Shown piece after piece: positions 5,278 through 6,863 of a stretch of DNA of 6,863 bases (position 1 is the first letter of the stretch; every line of letters starts with the position of its first letter). Source of the DNA: Fidelibacterota bacterium (lineage in GTDB: Bacteria > Fidelibacterota > JAANXI01). The translations under genes and the position numbers were made by a program. The notes under the pieces are model-generated. The model saw only the letters and a program-made list of their open reading frames with translations, searched no databases and was not told the DNA's origin. Where the stretch lies: positions 1 through 6,863 of the forward strand of contig JAANXI010000056.1 in the NCBI GenBank assembly GCA_018263365.1, given 5' to 3'.

Positions 5278-6606
5278 TTACTCAATCAGCATTAATTTAT
5301 GTGTTTGAATTCGTTCAGCAGATTGCGCACGAACGAAATAGACACCTGAACCCACCTCCATCGTTCCCGATTGTTTCGTATCCCAGCGAAGTTGCAACGT
5401 TTCTGACCGCGGAATAGCGTTGTACAAACTTGTAACACGCTGTCCAAGGATGTTGTAAATATCAACGGTAACCGGCATTTCCGGTGTGATGTCTATTAGC
5501 CGGATCTGGACGTAATTATTGAACGGGTTGGGAAACGCCGAGATATTAACAGATGCAGGTATCGAGTGCTGATCCTCAATAACGTAATCTACTATAAGGG
5601 TTTCATGCAGCACTCGTCCCGAGTCGCCACCTACCCAGTAACCATATCCTGCGGATGTAAAGACCGAGTAGTCCACATACCAGTTTGTTATCCCCCAATG
5701 CGCTCCTTGGTTATACGAGATAAATATATTCATTGTATCTGACCTGGTATCGGTAAACCACCACATATCATCACTGGGTATTTTCAGGTGGCCGATGTGA
5801 CTGCCCTGGTAACTTTCAATCCAGGTTCTTCCGCTATCGTGACTCACGTAGACAGATTCCTCTTGCGGAGACACATCACTTTTTCTCCTCGCACCTGCCA
5901 ATACGCCATCCTCATTCATTGTAAGGTCCTTAAACACCGGTTCTGACCAGTCTGAGGTCCCTATTGAAGTCTCAAAACCCCAGGCAGTATCCAGGGAAAA
6001 AGAATACATCATCAGTGAGTCACTGAAGCTGGGTATGAGAAGAGTATCGGAATTTATTGGGGTAAAAACCCAGGAGTAGTTCCCTTGTATCGCTCCTGAA
6101 GTAACCTCCTCGCCAGACTCGTTTACCACCGACCATCCCACACTTCCATACAGATCGGGCTGGACACTATAGATAAAGAGGCTGTCTCCAACTGTTGAAA
6201 AATCACCGAAAATATCAAGGGAGGCTAATTGTTCAATGGTGGTCCATGTGCGTCCGGCATCCCTGCTCATTTTAAGATAGTGGTTTCCAACCACTTCTTC
6301 GGTAATCACGATGAACACTGTTGAATCGTTTAACCAGTGTGGATTGTCAATGAAAATGGGATACCCTGAGTACTCACCACCTCGGACATTGATCGGTGTA
6401 AATTCCACATTATTAAAATCTGTGACTTCTACAATGAAAACCAGAGAATCACTCGTAGTAATAATGCCCCGATTAGCATTATAAAAATCGATACCGGTGA
6501 TAGCAGCATCAGTCGGAAGTTGATAGGGGCCGGTTTGACTCCAATTTGCTACCGGCAATAATAAACAGAAACTGACAATCCACGCGAAATATTTATGATT
6601 GTTCAT
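5278..6606 (-). CDS. Secreted BNR-repeat protein with T9SS-type C-terminal sorting domain
   Basis: An exported 442-residue protein of unknown role. ATG 6606 is chosen over the longer frame reaching 6663 because GGAGG stands 4 bases upstream and a signal peptide follows at once: MNNHKYF, hydrophobic AWIVSFCLLLPVA, likely cut near NWSQ/T. The middle has sialidase-type Asp-box (BNR) turns, SRDAGRTW (114-121), SHDSGRTW (255-262) and a degenerate SYNQGAHW (297-304), spread through short beta strands as in a beta-propeller like Ycf48-type or glycosyl-hydrolase-like folds; no catalytic residues can be assigned. The last 90 residues form a sorting/FlgD-like Ig domain: AFPNPFNNYVQIRL (358-370), VTVDIYNILGQRVTSL, LQLRWDT, GSGVYFVRA and a basic end HKLMLIE. 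In the FCB group this pattern sends proteins through the type IX system to the surface. The sorting call is firm, the propeller call moderate. It has its own promoter and no operon partner. Confidence 0.85.
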   Translation of the reverse strand: MNNHKYFAWIVSFCLLLPVANWSQTGPYQLPTDAAITGIDFYNANRGIITTSDSLVFIVEVTDFNNVEFTPINVRGGEYSGYPIFIDNPHWLNDSTVFIVITEEVVGNHYLKMSRDAGRTWTTIEQLASLDIFGDFSTVGDSLFIYSVQPDLYGSVGWSVVNESGEEVTSGAIQGNYSWVFTPINSDTLLIPSFSDSLMMYSFSLDTAWGFETSIGTSDWSEPVFKDLTMNEDGVLAGARRKSDVSPQEESVYVSHDSGRTWIESYQGSHIGHLKIPSDDMWWFTDTRSDTMNIFISYNQGAHWGITNWYVDYSVFTSAGYGYWVGGDSGRVLHETLIVDYVIEDQHSIPASVNISAFPNPFNNYVQIRLIDITPEMPVTVDIYNILGQRVTSLYNAIPRSETLQLRWDTKQSGTMEVGSGVYFVRAQSAERIQTHKLMLIE

Positions 6607-6650
6607 GTGACCTCCATAAAAATTAGCGAAACAAACTGAATACTGATTAC

Positions 6651-6679
6651 AGTTTATCTGCATTCGGGAAAAAAGTCAA
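6651..6679 (-). promoter_or_regulatory. Sigma70-type promoter of the secreted-protein gene
   Basis: On the minus strand TTGACT (plus 6674-6679, 5 of 6 consensus bases) and TAAACT (plus 6651-6656, 4 of 6) are 17 bases apart. Transcription would start near 6644, leaving a leader of about 38 bases with the GGAGG site before ATG 6606. This is the best promoter match in the window. Confidence 0.5.
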
Positions 6680-6686
6680 GAGCAAG

Positions 6687-6735
6687 GTTCAAACGCTGGA
6701 AAAACCAGCGGGAATGTCTATATTTGAACTTGAAC
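6687..6735. repeat. Nested inverted repeats plus direct repeat ahead of the right-edge gene
   Basis: CGCTGG (6694-6699) and CCAGCG (6705-6710) form a perfect 6-bp hairpin with an A5 loop. It is flanked by GTTCAAA (6687-6693) and TTTGAAC (6723-6729), which also pair, leaving a 12-base bulge on one side. A second TTGAAC follows directly (6730-6735), making a tandem TTGAAC pair. The block lies between the promoter of the secreted-protein gene and the start of the right-edge gene, so it may be an operator or a leader structure. Confidence 0.5.
6719..6726 (+). promoter_or_regulatory. Possible Bacteroidota-type -7 box of the right-edge gene
   Basis: TATATTTG matches the TAnnTTTG -7 consensus known from Bacteroidota; its first six bases (TATATT) also resemble a sigma70 -10 box. 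No TTTG is found about 20 bases upstream and no good TTGACA-like box either, so support is weak. RNA would start near 6733, about 31 bases before the ATG. Confidence 0.25.
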
Positions 6736-6763
6736 TGTCTACGCAAAAAGTCGGGAGCGGAGA

Positions 6764-6863
6764 ATGTCCATTAAAAAAAAATTCACACAGAAAGCCATCC
6801 AGTTCACGCTGAAATACTCCTCCAAAATCCATGGGGGACAGCAGATTGCGCCGATCCTGGAAT
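6764..6863 (+). CDS. 5' end of a probable TPP-dependent, acetolactate-synthase-like enzyme (cut by window)
   Basis: The first 33 codons of a gene that runs off the right edge. ATG 6764 has GGGAG at 6753-6757, 6 bases upstream. The start is basic (MSIKKKFTQKAIQ) and then reads YSSKIHGGQQIAPILE. The HGG-x-x-(I/V)AP-(I/V)L wording resembles the first helix of thiamine-pyrophosphate enzymes related to acetolactate synthase, in particular the ILVBL-like type where it precedes a GV-x-F-x-FTL-x-GGH segment; that part lies outside the window, so the assignment is tentative. Codons 4-6 sit on a run of nine A (6773-6781). The gene is divergent from the secreted-protein gene, with 157 bases between starts. 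Confidence 0.55.
   Translation, partial: MSIKKKFTQKAIQFTLKYSSKIHGGQQIAPILE

Noticed and set aside
1..6863. CRISPR array, transposase, integrase or phage genes.
   Set aside because: No regularly spaced direct repeats, terminal inverted repeats with target duplications, or matching protein motifs were seen on either strand.

Overview
The window looks like ordinary chromosomal DNA from an uncultured-type member of the Fibrobacterota-Chlorobiota-Bacteroidota (FCB) sphere, for example the Neomarinimicrobiota, KSB1, Calditrichota or Ignavibacteria grade. This rests mainly on one gene: a secreted beta-propeller-like protein whose C-terminus begins with PNPFN and ends in a FlgD/type-A sorting-domain pattern typical of type IX secretion cargo. 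Moderate GC, sigma70-like promoters, clear Shine-Dalgarno (SD) sites on several genes and at least one TTG start fit this, but the phylum is an inference. No mobile element, CRISPR array, rRNA or tRNA was found.

Layout from left to right. Positions 1-208 hold no recognisable gene, only a hairpin-capable stretch. A GNAT-family acetyltransferase (+) is followed closely by a Mut7-C RNase-like PIN/zinc-ribbon protein (+). The conserved start of the Mut7-C domain is encoded upstream of its only ordinary in-frame start codon, so this gene has a real start-site or frameshift problem. A perfect 11-bp hairpin lies between it and a convergent ArsC/YfgD-type reductase (-). A DUF72/YecE protein (-) lies upstream of arsC on the same strand. 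Then comes a divergent promoter region, then a two-gene operon (+): an Fpg/Nei DNA glycosylase and a PhzF-family isomerase, 3 bases apart. Convergent to them is a 230-residue protein of unknown function (-) with four cysteines clustered at its N-terminus. Next is the T9SS-type secreted protein (-). At the right edge a gene cut by the window begins (+); its first 33 residues resemble the start of an acetolactate-synthase-like (ILVBL-type) TPP enzyme.

The genes do not form one evident pathway. The glycosylase acts in oxidative base repair, ArsC-like and PhzF-like proteins are small-molecule enzymes, and the rest are housekeeping or unknown. I see no defence system or biosynthetic cluster. The points most worth following are the broken or unusual start of the Mut7-C gene, the Cys4 protein, related sequence words in two promoter regions, overlapping divergent promoters, and a nested inverted repeat ahead of the right-edge gene.
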